Shown here piece after piece: positions 7,557 to 16,065 of a DNA stretch of 64,000 bases. Made by a program: the position numbers and the translations under genes. Position 1 is the stretch's first letter, and each line of letters opens with the position of its first letter. Under the pieces are notes generated by a model, which was given only the letters and a program-made list of their open reading frames with translations, was not told the DNA's origin and did not search any database. This DNA is from Prosthecobacter sp. GTDB lineage: Bacteria; Verrucomicrobiota; Verrucomicrobiia; Verrucomicrobiales; Verrucomicrobiaceae. The DNA lies in contig JAFMIR010000010.1 in assembly GCA_017853885.1 (NCBI GenBank), positions 55,843 to 119,842 on the forward strand, written 5' to 3'.

Positions 7557-10340
7557 ATGAGCCTTCGCGTCACTTCTTGTCTCTTCGCCCTCTTAACCTC
7601 GCTCTTTGCGGAGAACTTCCCAGCCATCTACGACACCGAAAAAGGCGCGCCCATGTCCGCCGAGGAGGCCGCGGCCACCATGGAGCTGCCGTCAGGCTTT
7701 AAGTGCCTCGTCTTTGCTGCGGAGCCGGATGTGCGCCAGCCCATCGCGATGGCGTGGGATGCGAAGGGCCGCCTGTGGGTCGCGGAAAACTACACCTACG
7801 CCGAAAATCCCATCCGCTGGGACACGAAGTTGCGCGACCGCGTTATCATCCTCGAAGACAAGGACGGCGATGGCAAACACGACGGCCGCAAGGTCTTCTG
7901 GGAAGGCGGCAGCTACCTCACCAGCGTGGAAAACGGCTACGGCGGCGTGTGGGTGCTGCACAACGGCACGCTCAGCTTCATCGCGGATCAAAACGGCGAC
8001 GACACACCCGATGGCGAGCCCGAGGTGCTGCTCGATGGCTTCAACGTGAAGACCATCGGCCACAACATCGTCAACGGCCTGCGCTGGGGCCCTGATGGAT
8101 GGCTTTATGGCCGCCACGGCATCACCGACACCTCCGCCGTCGGCGCACCCGGCACGCCGCTGGAAAAGCGCACCAAGATCAACTGCGGCATCTGGCGCTA
8201 CCATCCCACGCGGAAGGTCTTTGAAGTCGTCTGCCACGGCGGCACGAACTCCTGGGGCCACGATTGGAATGCTGACGGCGAGCTCTTCTGGATCAACACC
8301 GTCATCGGCCACCTCTGGCACGGCATTCCCGGCGCCTACTACCGCCGCATGTTCGGCACGCACCTCAATCCGCACGTCTATGAAGTCATCGAGCAAACCG
8401 CCGACCACTTTCACTGGGATGCCGGTGCGGAAACCTGGAGCGACATCCGCAAGCTCGGCGTCACCGGCAAGACCGACTCGCTCGGCGGCGGCCACGCCCA
8501 CGTCGGCATGCTCATCTATCAAGGCGGCCTCTGGCCAGAGAAATACCACGGCGCCGCCCTCACCTGCAACCTGCACGGCAACCGCATCAACATGGACACC
8601 CTCCACCGCGAAGGCTGCGGCTACGTCGGCAAGCACGCGCCTGACTTCATGAAGGCCAAAGACAAATGGTTCCGCGGCATCGACTTGATCACCGGCCCCG
8701 ACGGCAACGTCTTCGTCGCCGACTGGAGCGACAGCGGCGAATGCCATGACAACGACGGCGTGCATCGCAGTAGCGGGCGGATTTACAAGATCGTGTATGG
8801 CGAGCCGAAGAAGGCGGAGAAATCGTTGGCTAACATTTGGTGGGCCAGAATGGAAAACCAGAAGCAGTTTGAAGCTGGCGAGTGGCCCAAACCGCGTCGT
8901 CTTCTTGGGTTGCAGGATGCCAACAACGAAAATGGATTGGTTCGACTCAAAACAGCTTCCGATCTGCAGAGGCATGACTTGGTGAATCGCTTCCCCATTG
9001 CCACGGCACTCGCAAAACACGAAGATGACGGCAACGACCGCCAGCAGCCGCTCATGATCTGGTATGGCATCGAGCCAGCGGTGGCGGCGGATCCGATGAA
9101 GGGCGTGGAGCTCATCCGCGAGGCAAAAATCCCCACCGTGCGCCGCCTCGTCGCCCGCCGCATCGCCGAGATGATCGAGGAAAAGCCCGAGGCCGTCGAT
9201 GCGCTCGTCGCTCTCATGACCGAACGCGCCGACGTGCGCGGTGATGTCCTCGCCGGCATGGCCGCAGGCTTGGATGGCTTTAGCAGCGCGAAGAAGCCAG
9301 CCGGATGGAGTGATGGAGTGGTGGAGAAATGGATTTCTGAATCCCCAACACCCCCAAACTCCAATACTCCAGTCCTCCAGTCCTCCATCACTCCATCACT
9401 CCGTGCTCTGTCCGCCCTCTTCGGCAGCGGACGCGCCATCGAAGACCTCATCGTCCTCGTCAAAAACGCGGAGGGCGATGCCAACGCGCGCTTGAACGCC
9501 TTCAAGAGCCTCACCCGCACGACGAAGCCCGAATTGCTCGCGGTCATCCGCACGCTCATCAACGACAAGGTGCTCGGCACCGTCGCTCGCAGTGCGTTGG
9601 CGGCTTACGACGATCCGAGCATCCCGAAGCAACTCACCGGCTCGTGGCCGGAACGCAGTCAGGAGCAGCAGGCGGCTACCGTGGCCACGCTGACCTCCCG
9701 CGCGTCCTACGCGAAGGTTTTGCTCGAAGCCGTGAAGTCCGGGAAAGTGCCCGTCGCGGCCATTTCGCCTTTCCAAGCCCGCCAGATCCGCAATCTTGGC
9801 GATGAAGCCTTAACCAAACTTCTCACCGAAACCTGGGGCGAGATCCGCGACACGCCGGAGGCCAAAAAAGCCGAGTTCGCCAAGTGGGAAGCCACGTTGA
9901 AGCCCTCAGCCCTCGCCAAGGCCGACAAATCGAAAGGCCGCCTGATGTTCACCGCCGCCTGCGGAGCCTGCCACAAGATGTACGGCCAGGGCGGAGCCAT
10001 CGGTCCCGAACTCACCGGCAGCGACCGCCGCAACCTCAAATACCTCCTCGAAAACATCCTCGACCCCAGCGCTGTTGTGCCCGCCGACTTCCGCGTGAGC
10101 ATCTTTCATCTCAAAGACGGCCGCACCCTCAGCGGCGTCGTCCCCGAGCAAACTGAGCGCACCCTCACCATTCAAACACCCGCCGAGCGCCTCACGCTCG
10201 AACGCACCCAAATCGTCAAACAAGAGCAGATGGCCCAAAGTTTGATGCCCGAAGGTCTCCTTGCCGCCCTCGGCGAAGAAAACGCCCTCAATCTCATCGC
10301 CTACCTCATGGGCGAAGGGCAAGTCGAGATGCCGAAGTGA
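7557..10340 (+). CDS. PVC-type membrane-bound dehydrogenase with heme-binding C-terminus
   Basis: The 927-residue protein opens with a short hydrophobic signal segment (SCLFALLTSLFA). A beta-propeller dehydrogenase-like domain (about residues 40-420; VAWDAKGRLWVAEN-type blades, GPDGWLYGRHG) and a HEAT-like helical stretch (about 500-740) follow. The C-terminus has a CGACH heme motif near residue 801 with GAIGPELTGSDRRN and FHLKDGRTLSG after it, matching the putative heme-binding domain of Pirellula/Verrucomicrobium proteins. It is predicted to act in the periplasm, perhaps oxidising a sugar or polyol. An unusual repeat-like stretch (9307-9402) lies in frame in the HEAT region. The substrate is unknown. 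Confidence 0.9.
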   Translation: MSLRVTSCLFALLTSLFAENFPAIYDTEKGAPMSAEEAAATMELPSGFKCLVFAAEPDVRQPIAMAWDAKGRLWVAENYTYAENPIRWDTKLRDRVIILEDKDGDGKHDGRKVFWEGGSYLTSVENGYGGVWVLHNGTLSFIADQNGDDTPDGEPEVLLDGFNVKTIGHNIVNGLRWGPDGWLYGRHGITDTSAVGAPGTPLEKRTKINCGIWRYHPTRKVFEVVCHGGTNSWGHDWNADGELFWINTVIGHLWHGIPGAYYRRMFGTHLNPHVYEVIEQTADHFHWDAGAETWSDIRKLGVTGKTDSLGGGHAHVGMLIYQGGLWPEKYHGAALTCNLHGNRINMDTLHREGCGYVGKHAPDFMKAKDKWFRGIDLITGPDGNVFVADWSDSGECHDNDGVHRSSGRIYKIVYGEPKKAEKSLANIWWARMENQKQFEAGEWPKPRRLLGLQDANNENGLVRLKTASDLQRHDLVNRFPIATALAKHEDDGNDRQQPLMIWYGIEPAVAADPMKGVELIREAKIPTVRRLVARRIAEMIEEKPEAVDALVALMTERADVRGDVLAGMAAGLDGFSSAKKPAGWSDGVVEKWISESPTPPNSNTPVLQSSITPSLRALSALFGSGRAIEDLIVLVKNAEGDANARLNAFKSLTRTTKPELLAVIRTLINDKVLGTVARSALAAYDDPSIPKQLTGSWPERSQEQQAATVATLTSRASYAKVLLEAVKSGKVPVAAISPFQARQIRNLGDEALTKLLTETWGEIRDTPEAKKAEFAKWEATLKPSALAKADKSKGRLMFTAACGACHKMYGQGGAIGPELTGSDRRNLKYLLENILDPSAVVPADFRVSIFHLKDGRTLSGVVPEQTERTLTIQTPAERLTLERTQIVKQEQMAQSLMPEGLLAALGEENALNLIAYLMGEGQVEMPK
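9307..9402. repeat. inverted repeat with CTCC-rich loop inside the PVC gene
   Basis: GGAGTGATGGAGTGGTGGA (9307-9325) is an 18-of-19 match to the reverse complement of TCCATCACTCCATCACTCC (9384-9402). The loop holds further CTCCA and CCAGTCCT units. It encodes a Ser/Thr/Pro-rich linker (VEKWISESPTPPNSNTP) between otherwise regular helical repeats, so it keeps the frame open. It looks like an inserted palindromic element. Confidence 0.75.
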
Positions 10341-10412
10341 TGCATCACGAGTTTTCTGTGAAACACGTTAGGGGCCGTTTAGGGCTGGGTATATTGAATC
10401 CTACTGCACACT

Positions 10413-11294
10413 TCACTCATAAGGCATCCACCAGGCCTTGAGCCATTCGGTCGTGGTGCGTTTGAAGCCGCGTTTCATCAGGCGCTGCTCCATGTCCAGT
10501 AAGTGGGCGGCTCCGTAGAAGATGGCAATTCGCTTTTTACCGATGGCAATCTGTTTATCGAGCACCTCGAAGGCCACGCGATTGCGCTCGCCGACGATGA
10601 CGGTGCCTTCGCCTTCCTCGACGCCGCTCATGAGCTTCTCCACCTGATCAAACTGCGAGGCCATCCCACGTTTCAGCTCCAGCGAGCCGTTCTTGCTCAT
10701 CATGATGCGGAAGAGCGTGGCGAGTGCGGCGGCATCGGAGTCAGCGGCAGTGTCTCCATCCTCCTTCGCGGTGGCGGCCTGTTGAGCCTGCCAGAGCTTC
10801 AGATAGAGCTTGAGAAAGCTTTCACGCTTTTTCTCCCGTGTATCGTGGAACTGGGAGGATGACATGTCCGCATGCACAAAGTTTGGCGCGGCATAGTCGA
10901 TGCCCTCGAGCTGGCCGTGAAGCTTCAGCGTGTCACGCATGAAAGTTTGCATCGTTCCCACCCATTGCAGGCTGTTGCTCCCGCCGCCGGGCTTCATCTG
11001 CTCCTTCTTTCGCTCATGCATCGGTGGCCCGACCAGCTCGTAAAGCACGGCATCATAGTCTCGAAAGAGGGTGTTGAGAGCATCGTAGTAACTTTTGTCG
11101 GCGATGTGAATGGCACCCACGAGATCGACGACGATTTTTTGAGGTGACTCGAAATGCACCACGGCAGTCTCCAGGCTGTCGCCCTCATTGCCTTCGATAA
11201 AGCGTACGTGCTTGGCGGGTGTCTTCGATGGCTCTGCAGATCCAATTGGCCCGGAAAGCAAGCAACAGCATAAGGCAAGAACGTAACGCTTCAT
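10413..11294 (-). CDS. TraB/GumN (TIKI-like) family protein, secreted
   Basis: A 293-residue protein with an N-terminal signal peptide (MKRYVLALCCCLLSGPIGSA). The conserved core is visible: VDLVGAIHIADKSYYDAL, DAVLYELVGP, GERNRVAFEVL and IFYGAAHLLDME. These correspond to the GxxH, ExE-like, R-N and GAxH signatures of the TraB/PrgY/GumN superfamily, some eukaryotic members of which are metalloproteases. I chose ATG at 11294 because a signal peptide follows at once. The upstream TTG at 11327 would overlap the hydrolase gene. It lies 13 bp after the dienelactone hydrolase gene, so the two are probably co-transcribed. Bacterial substrates are unknown. Confidence 0.75.
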   Translation of the reverse strand: MKRYVLALCCCLLSGPIGSAEPSKTPAKHVRFIEGNEGDSLETAVVHFESPQKIVVDLVGAIHIADKSYYDALNTLFRDYDAVLYELVGPPMHERKKEQMKPGGGSNSLQWVGTMQTFMRDTLKLHGQLEGIDYAAPNFVHADMSSSQFHDTREKKRESFLKLYLKLWQAQQAATAKEDGDTAADSDAAALATLFRIMMSKNGSLELKRGMASQFDQVEKLMSGVEEGEGTVIVGERNRVAFEVLDKQIAIGKKRIAIFYGAAHLLDMEQRLMKRGFKRTTTEWLKAWWMPYE

Positions 11295-11307
11295 CGAAAT
11301 GGGTGGT

Positions 11308-12093
11308 TTATTTAAAGAGCCGGTCAAAAAAGGCCTTCATCTCCTCCCATGAAGCCTTGTCAGCGGCTTCGTTGTAGGCGGCTCCTTTGCTGTTGTCATT
11401 GCCAGCAGCTTTTTGGGTGAAGGCATGCACCGCGCCAGGATACTGCACCAGTTTGTAATCCACGCCCGCGTCCTTCATTTCTTGCTCAAAGGCCGCGAGA
11501 TCCTTGGCCGGCACAAACGGATCATCAGCCCCATGGAGAGCAAGCACCTTACCTTTGATGTTTTTTCCATCTGTCGGGGTAGGGGAGTCGAGTCCGCCGT
11601 GGAAGCTGACCACGCCCTTTATGACCGCGCCGCTGCGAGCGAGCTCAAGAACGCCAGTCCCACCAAAACAGTAACCTATGGCGACGACTTGAGCCGTATC
11701 GGCCTGTGAGGTCTTGCGGAGCTGATCGAGTCCTGCAAGAAGTCGTTCGCGGTAAAGTTTGCGGTCGGTTTTGTATTTCCCGGCCTCTTTGCCAGCCTCT
11801 GGTGGCTGTGGGCGAATACCTTTTCCATAGATGTCAGCCACAAAGACATTATAGCCGAGTTCAGCAAGCATCCTTGCCCGCATTTTCTCGTTGTCGCTCA
11901 CTCCAGTCCACTGATGAATGATAAGAACGGATGGCAACTTGCCGGATCTCGAACTGTCCACCACATGCAAGCCCTCGCAGGTGATGCCGCCGGTGGTGTA
12001 TTCGATCGGAGTAGTCACCACGGCTGCACGAAGAGCCACGTTCAAGACAAAAAACAAGCATGGAAGAAACCGGGACAAGAGGGTCGCATTCAT
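11308..12093 (-). CDS. dienelactone hydrolase family protein, secreted
   Basis: A 261-residue alpha/beta hydrolase with an N-terminal hydrophobic signal segment (LLSRFLPCLFFVLNVALRA). The nucleophile elbow is GYCFGG, with cysteine as nucleophile as in dienelactone hydrolases. An acid residue lies in HGADDPFVP and the catalytic His in YPGAVHAFT. An export signal is common for paralogues in PVC bacteria, where the substrate is usually not a chlorocatechol product. Its gene runs just ahead of the TraB-like gene. The specific ester substrate cannot be read from the sequence. Confidence 0.88.
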   Translation of the reverse strand: MNATLLSRFLPCLFFVLNVALRAAVVTTPIEYTTGGITCEGLHVVDSSRSGKLPSVLIIHQWTGVSDNEKMRARMLAELGYNVFVADIYGKGIRPQPPEAGKEAGKYKTDRKLYRERLLAGLDQLRKTSQADTAQVVAIGYCFGGTGVLELARSGAVIKGVVSFHGGLDSPTPTDGKNIKGKVLALHGADDPFVPAKDLAAFEQEMKDAGVDYKLVQYPGAVHAFTQKAAGNDNSKGAAYNEAADKASWEEMKAFFDRLFK

Positions 12094-12248
12094 CTAAAGG
12101 GACGCTAGGCATGCCAAGGAGGGCTGACAAGCATCCAAACAAGCTTTTGAGACGCACTTTTGTCCATAGGACGAGGAAAGGGGTGGATTTCCGCTTTCGT
12201 TTTGTTCATCCCCTCTAAAATCCGCCACCTCATCGAAAACCATCCACC

Positions 12249-13310
12249 ATGACTCCCGAAGAAGCCAAAGCCCAGCTCGACAACCAGGTCCGTGAAATCA
12301 TCAACTGGCACTTCTCGCCGGAAACCGGCTGCCAGTTCTGGCTGGAGTGGGCAAAAAAGAACTTCGACCCACGTGGTGTGGTCAACAGCTATGAGGATAT
12401 CATCTCGAAGTTCGACCACTTTCAAGATGAATGGTTGCGTGACCTGCAGCCCGAGGTCTGGGTGCCGAAAGCTTTCGCTGGCAAGCCTTTCAATATTTTC
12501 GAGACTGGCGGCACCACTGGCATGCCAAAGCAGCGCGTCGGCTGGAACGACTTCCGCGTGGACTACGAGGAATTCAGCCACAAGCTCAAGGACGAGCATT
12601 TCCCGAAGGGGCAGAGCTGGATCATGGTCGGCCCGACCGGCCCGCGTCGTCTGCGACTCGCCGTGGAGCACCTCGCGAACTATCGCGGCAGCGCATGCTA
12701 CTTCGTCGATCTCGACCCACGCTTTGTGAAGAAGGTCATCTCGAACAAGCAGTTCGACGTCGCCCGTCAATACATGGATCACGTCGTCGATCAGGCCGTG
12801 CTGCTGCTGAAGAATCGCAAGATTTCCGCCATCTTCACCACACCGAAGTTGCTCGAAGCGCTCGCTGAGAAGGTCGATTTGTATTCCGCTGGCATTCGTG
12901 GCTGCTTTGTCGGCGGCACTACCATGACGCCGCAGTATGTTCGGTTCATCGTGGAAGAAGTGCTCGAGGGCAAAATAGGCTTCTACCCGACCTACGGCAA
13001 TACCTTGATGGGCCTCGCCGCTAGCGTGCCGTTGGAGCCGTCCGATCATTTCTCCATCACCTACTACGCCCCACAGCCGCGCGCCGTGCTGCGCATCGTC
13101 GATCCTAAAGCAACGAACAACACCGTCGATTACGACGCGTGGGGCCGTGTGGAACTCACCACGCTCACGAAGGAGTTCTTCATGCCGCGCTTTCTCGAGC
13201 GCGACGAGGCCATGCGCCGCAAACCGCGCGCTCCCTACGCTTGGGACGGCGTCGCCGACGTCCGCCCCTTTGGCGCTATGGAGAAAACCATCGTGGAAGG
13301 CGTGTATTAA
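12249..13310 (+). CDS. adenylate-forming enzyme of the LuxE/PaaK-like type
   Basis: This 353-residue protein has the phosphate-binding loop of acyl-adenylate-forming enzymes, ETGGTTGMPKQ (about residues 93-103), followed by a GPTGPRR segment and a YPTYGNTLMG region equivalent to the A5 motif. The C-terminal ~100-residue lid domain of normal acyl-CoA ligases is missing, as in LuxE-type acyl-protein synthetases (about 370). It is predicted to activate a carboxylic acid as its AMP ester, perhaps handing it to the next protein. A 403-codon minus-strand frame over the same bases is a shadow. It heads a cluster with an aldehyde dehydrogenase and an iron alcohol dehydrogenase. The substrate is unknown. 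Confidence 0.85.
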   Translation: MTPEEAKAQLDNQVREIINWHFSPETGCQFWLEWAKKNFDPRGVVNSYEDIISKFDHFQDEWLRDLQPEVWVPKAFAGKPFNIFETGGTTGMPKQRVGWNDFRVDYEEFSHKLKDEHFPKGQSWIMVGPTGPRRLRLAVEHLANYRGSACYFVDLDPRFVKKVISNKQFDVARQYMDHVVDQAVLLLKNRKISAIFTTPKLLEALAEKVDLYSAGIRGCFVGGTTMTPQYVRFIVEEVLEGKIGFYPTYGNTLMGLAASVPLEPSDHFSITYYAPQPRAVLRIVDPKATNNTVDYDAWGRVELTTLTKEFFMPRFLERDEAMRRKPRAPYAWDGVADVRPFGAMEKTIVEGVY

Positions 13311-13331
13311 TCGCACAAAACGGCGCTAGAT

Positions 13332-13367
13332 GCGGCGGTGCGATGCTTGGCATCCGCCGCCGCTTTT
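13332..13367 (+). terminator. GC-rich hairpin with T-run after the adenylate-forming gene
   Basis: Bases 13332-13346 pair with 13350-13363 around a TTG loop, giving about 14 pairs with one bulged C, followed by TTTT. It starts 22 bases after the stop of the first cluster gene and 79 bases before the aldehyde dehydrogenase start. It could end the first transcript or act as a partial terminator that lowers expression of the next two genes. Confidence 0.65.
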
Positions 13368-13410
13368 GCCATTCAGCCTTTTGATAATCCCTAACCTCAA
13401 AAACTAAAAC

Positions 13411-14841
13411 ATGTCCCATCCCCATCTCCCCGCTCTTCGCAAAGGCCGCCCCTATGAGTCACTCGACAAGGTTCAGGTTAAAGACCACAAAACCGGTGAG
13501 ATTTGCGCCGAAGTTAGCCAGGTGAATGCCGGCATTGTTCGCAAAGATCTCGCCAAAATTGCCGAGGCGCGGAAGTCACTGAAAAAATTTACCGTTGAGC
13601 AGCTTCTCGAAATCACGGCGAAAGCTGGTGACCTCTTCCTCAATGGTACGCTGCCGCTCGGCGACAAAGGCCACACGCAGTCGCCGCAGGAATACATCGC
13701 GACGCTGTCCCGCACGAGCGGGTTGCCGCACATCATGGTGAAGCGCAACATGACAAAGATTCACTATGCGATGACGAATATGAGGACGATCCTCAATGGT
13801 TTGTCCCGTGGACTCGATTTGAGCGTGATTGATCGTGGCTTCGGCACGCAGGCAGGCTGCCCCGTGGCCTATTTCCCCACGACGGACTCCCTTGGCCTTG
13901 TGATGCCCTCAAATTCGCCTGCGGTGAACTCGCTTTGGTTGCCCGCTATTGCCCTGAAAATTCCTGTCGTGATCAAACCGGGGCGGGAAGAACCTTGGAC
14001 GCCTTTCCGCCTGATTCAGGCATTCATTGCCGCTGGAGCACCCGCTGAGGCGTTCGGATTCTATCCGACTGATCACGAAGGCAGTGGCGAAGTCGTCAAG
14101 CTCAGCGGTCGCAACCTAGTTTTCGGCGACGTGAATATCGCGAAGATGTACGAGGGTAATCCGCGTGTGCAGGTGCATGGGCCTGGTTGGAGTAAGATCA
14201 TCATCGGCGAGGATAAGATCGAAAGCTGGAAGGAATACCTCGATGTCATCGTCAGCTCCATCAGCGACAACGGTGGACGTTCCTGCATCAACGCCAGCGC
14301 TGTTATCGTGCCGAAATACGGCAAAGAAATCGCCACTGCCATCGCTGAGCGTCTCGGTCCCGTGAAGCCTTTGTCCTCCGATGACGAAAACGCCAAGCTG
14401 TCCGGCTTTGCGAATGTTAAAATGGCCGACTACATCGATAGCGCCATCGACAACGACTTACAAACACCTGGCGCCGAGGATGTCACAGCGCCATTTCGCG
14501 ATGGCTCGCGAAAGGTCGAGTTCCAGGGCGGCACTTTCCTGCGTCCTACCATCGTCTGGTGCTCCGATCCGAATCACCCGCTCTCCAACCGCGAGTTCTT
14601 ATGTCCTTACGCCAGTGTGCTTGAGGTGCCGCAGAGCCAAGTGCTCGAAAAAATCGGTTACACACTCGTTTGCACTGCCATCACGCAGGATCAGAAGTTC
14701 ATCGATGAGTTGCTGGAGTGCCAGACGATCGATCGTCTCAACCTCGGGCCTATCAGCACCATGAAGATCAGCTGGGATCAGCCGCATGAGGGTAATATGT
14801 TCGAGTTCCTCTACAAGCGTCGTTCCATCGACTGTGCGTGA
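13411..14841 (+). CDS. aldehyde dehydrogenase family protein (acyl reductase-like)
   Basis: A 476-residue member of the aldehyde dehydrogenase fold. The cofactor region has VMPSNSPAVNS and VVIKPGREEPWTP, and the catalytic cysteine lies in NGGRSCINAS. The usual ALDH glutamate loop (ELGGK type) is not evident, as in the acyl-CoA reductase/LuxC branch, where the enzyme reduces an activated acyl group to an aldehyde with NAD(P)H. Given its neighbours, it probably links an acyl-adenylate, or an acyl group on a cysteine, to an aldehyde. ATG at 13411. The direction of the reaction and the substrate are inference. Confidence 0.85.
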   Translation: MSHPHLPALRKGRPYESLDKVQVKDHKTGEICAEVSQVNAGIVRKDLAKIAEARKSLKKFTVEQLLEITAKAGDLFLNGTLPLGDKGHTQSPQEYIATLSRTSGLPHIMVKRNMTKIHYAMTNMRTILNGLSRGLDLSVIDRGFGTQAGCPVAYFPTTDSLGLVMPSNSPAVNSLWLPAIALKIPVVIKPGREEPWTPFRLIQAFIAAGAPAEAFGFYPTDHEGSGEVVKLSGRNLVFGDVNIAKMYEGNPRVQVHGPGWSKIIIGEDKIESWKEYLDVIVSSISDNGGRSCINASAVIVPKYGKEIATAIAERLGPVKPLSSDDENAKLSGFANVKMADYIDSAIDNDLQTPGAEDVTAPFRDGSRKVEFQGGTFLRPTIVWCSDPNHPLSNREFLCPYASVLEVPQSQVLEKIGYTLVCTAITQDQKFIDELLECQTIDRLNLGPISTMKISWDQPHEGNMFEFLYKRRSIDCA

Positions 14842-14892
14842 GCCATCGTAGCAAGAGCACTCCAGCCCGTGTTCACTTCCATCAGCTCCGTC

Positions 14893-16014
14893 ATGTCTGC
14901 TCTAATCTCCTTCGATCATCAACCGCGCACGCGCCTTGTTTTTGGCAACGGCACTCTATCTCGTGTCGGTGAGCTCGCGTGTGGGTTTGGAGGCAAAAGG
15001 GTGCTTGTGGTGAGTGATCCGGGCATCGTCAAGGCGGGATACGCGGCACGTGCCGAGGATTTTTTGAAGGAAGCGGGCCTGTCAGTCGAGATTTTCGGCC
15101 ATGTGCGCGAAAATCCGAGCACCGAGGATGTGGATGCTTGCGTGAAAGTGGCGCGCGAGTTCAAAACCGACCTAATTATCGGCCTCGGTGGCGGCAGCAG
15201 CATGGACACCGCGAAGGGTTGCAACTTCATCCTAACCAATGGCGGTCGCATGCACGACTATTGGGGCACCGGCAAGGCCACCAAACCCATGCTGCCTCTC
15301 ATCGCTATCCCGACGACCGCTGGCACCGGCAGCGAGTGCCAAAGCTACGCGCTGATCTCCGACGCTGAGACACACGTCAAAATGGCCTGCGGCGATCCCA
15401 AAGCTGCTGCGAAGGCCGCGATCCTCGATCCCGAGCTTACCACCTCTCAACCGCAACGTGTCACCGTGTGCACCGGCATCGACGCGATCTCTCACGCACT
15501 TGAAACGGCTGTCACAAAGAAGCGCAATGCCTTGAGTATGCTCTACTCACGCGAAGGCTTTCGCCTGTGCCACTCCGGCTTCAGTCGCGTGCTGCGTGAT
15601 TCCAGTGACGTCGAGGCGCGTGGTATGATGCTACTCGGTGCGGCTTATGCCGGCACCGCCATCGAGAACAGCATGCTCGGTGCCGCGCACTCCTGTGCCA
15701 ACCCGCTAACTGCCAAATTTCACGTGGTTCATGGTGAGGCTGTCGGCGTCATGCTCCCTCATGTCATTCGTTTCAACGCGCAGCTCCCGGAGATCGCCGC
15801 CATCTACGAAAGCTACTTCGATGGCGACCTTGCTGACCGCATCAGCGAACTTCTCTGGGAAGCCAGAATGCCACGCACTCTCACCGAGCACGGTGGCAAG
15901 GAAGAATCTCTGTCGGAACTCGCCGAAATGGCTGCCAAGCAATGGACCGCACAGTTCAATCCCCGTGAATTGAGCGTGGATGACTTTGCGAGTCTTTATC
16001 GAGCGGCGTTGTGA
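14893..16014 (+). CDS. iron-containing alcohol dehydrogenase
   Basis: A group-III (Fe-type) alcohol dehydrogenase of 373 residues. The cofactor motif is GGGSSMDTAK, and the TTAGTGSE motif is IPTTAGTGSECQ. Metal ligands are expected in D-x-x-x-H (GIDAISHALE), AHSCANPLT and VVHGEAVGVMLPH. I chose ATG at 14893 because the protein then begins MSALISFDHQPRTRLVFGNG, the normal family N-terminus. An in-frame GTG at 14869 is also possible. It lies 51 bp after the aldehyde dehydrogenase and is probably co-transcribed. It would interconvert the aldehyde made by its neighbour and the corresponding alcohol. Confidence 0.92.
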   Translation: MSALISFDHQPRTRLVFGNGTLSRVGELACGFGGKRVLVVSDPGIVKAGYAARAEDFLKEAGLSVEIFGHVRENPSTEDVDACVKVAREFKTDLIIGLGGGSSMDTAKGCNFILTNGGRMHDYWGTGKATKPMLPLIAIPTTAGTGSECQSYALISDAETHVKMACGDPKAAAKAAILDPELTTSQPQRVTVCTGIDAISHALETAVTKKRNALSMLYSREGFRLCHSGFSRVLRDSSDVEARGMMLLGAAYAGTAIENSMLGAAHSCANPLTAKFHVVHGEAVGVMLPHVIRFNAQLPEIAAIYESYFDGDLADRISELLWEARMPRTLTEHGGKEESLSELAEMAAKQWTAQFNPRELSVDDFASLYRAAL

Positions 16015-16065
16015 TTCTGGATTTGCTGATCGATATTTTTTAAAGCCAGATTAAAGCGTCAGTCC

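Noticed and set aside
7692..9020. 442-codon minus-strand frame
   Set aside because: Antisense to the PVC dehydrogenase. Val/Ala/Asp-rich composition typical of complement reading in GC-rich DNA.
12105..13316. 403-codon minus-strand frame over the first cluster gene
   Set aside because: It is the complement of the adenylate-forming gene, which has a clear catalytic motif. The minus-strand product is His/Ala/Arg-rich with no family resemblance.
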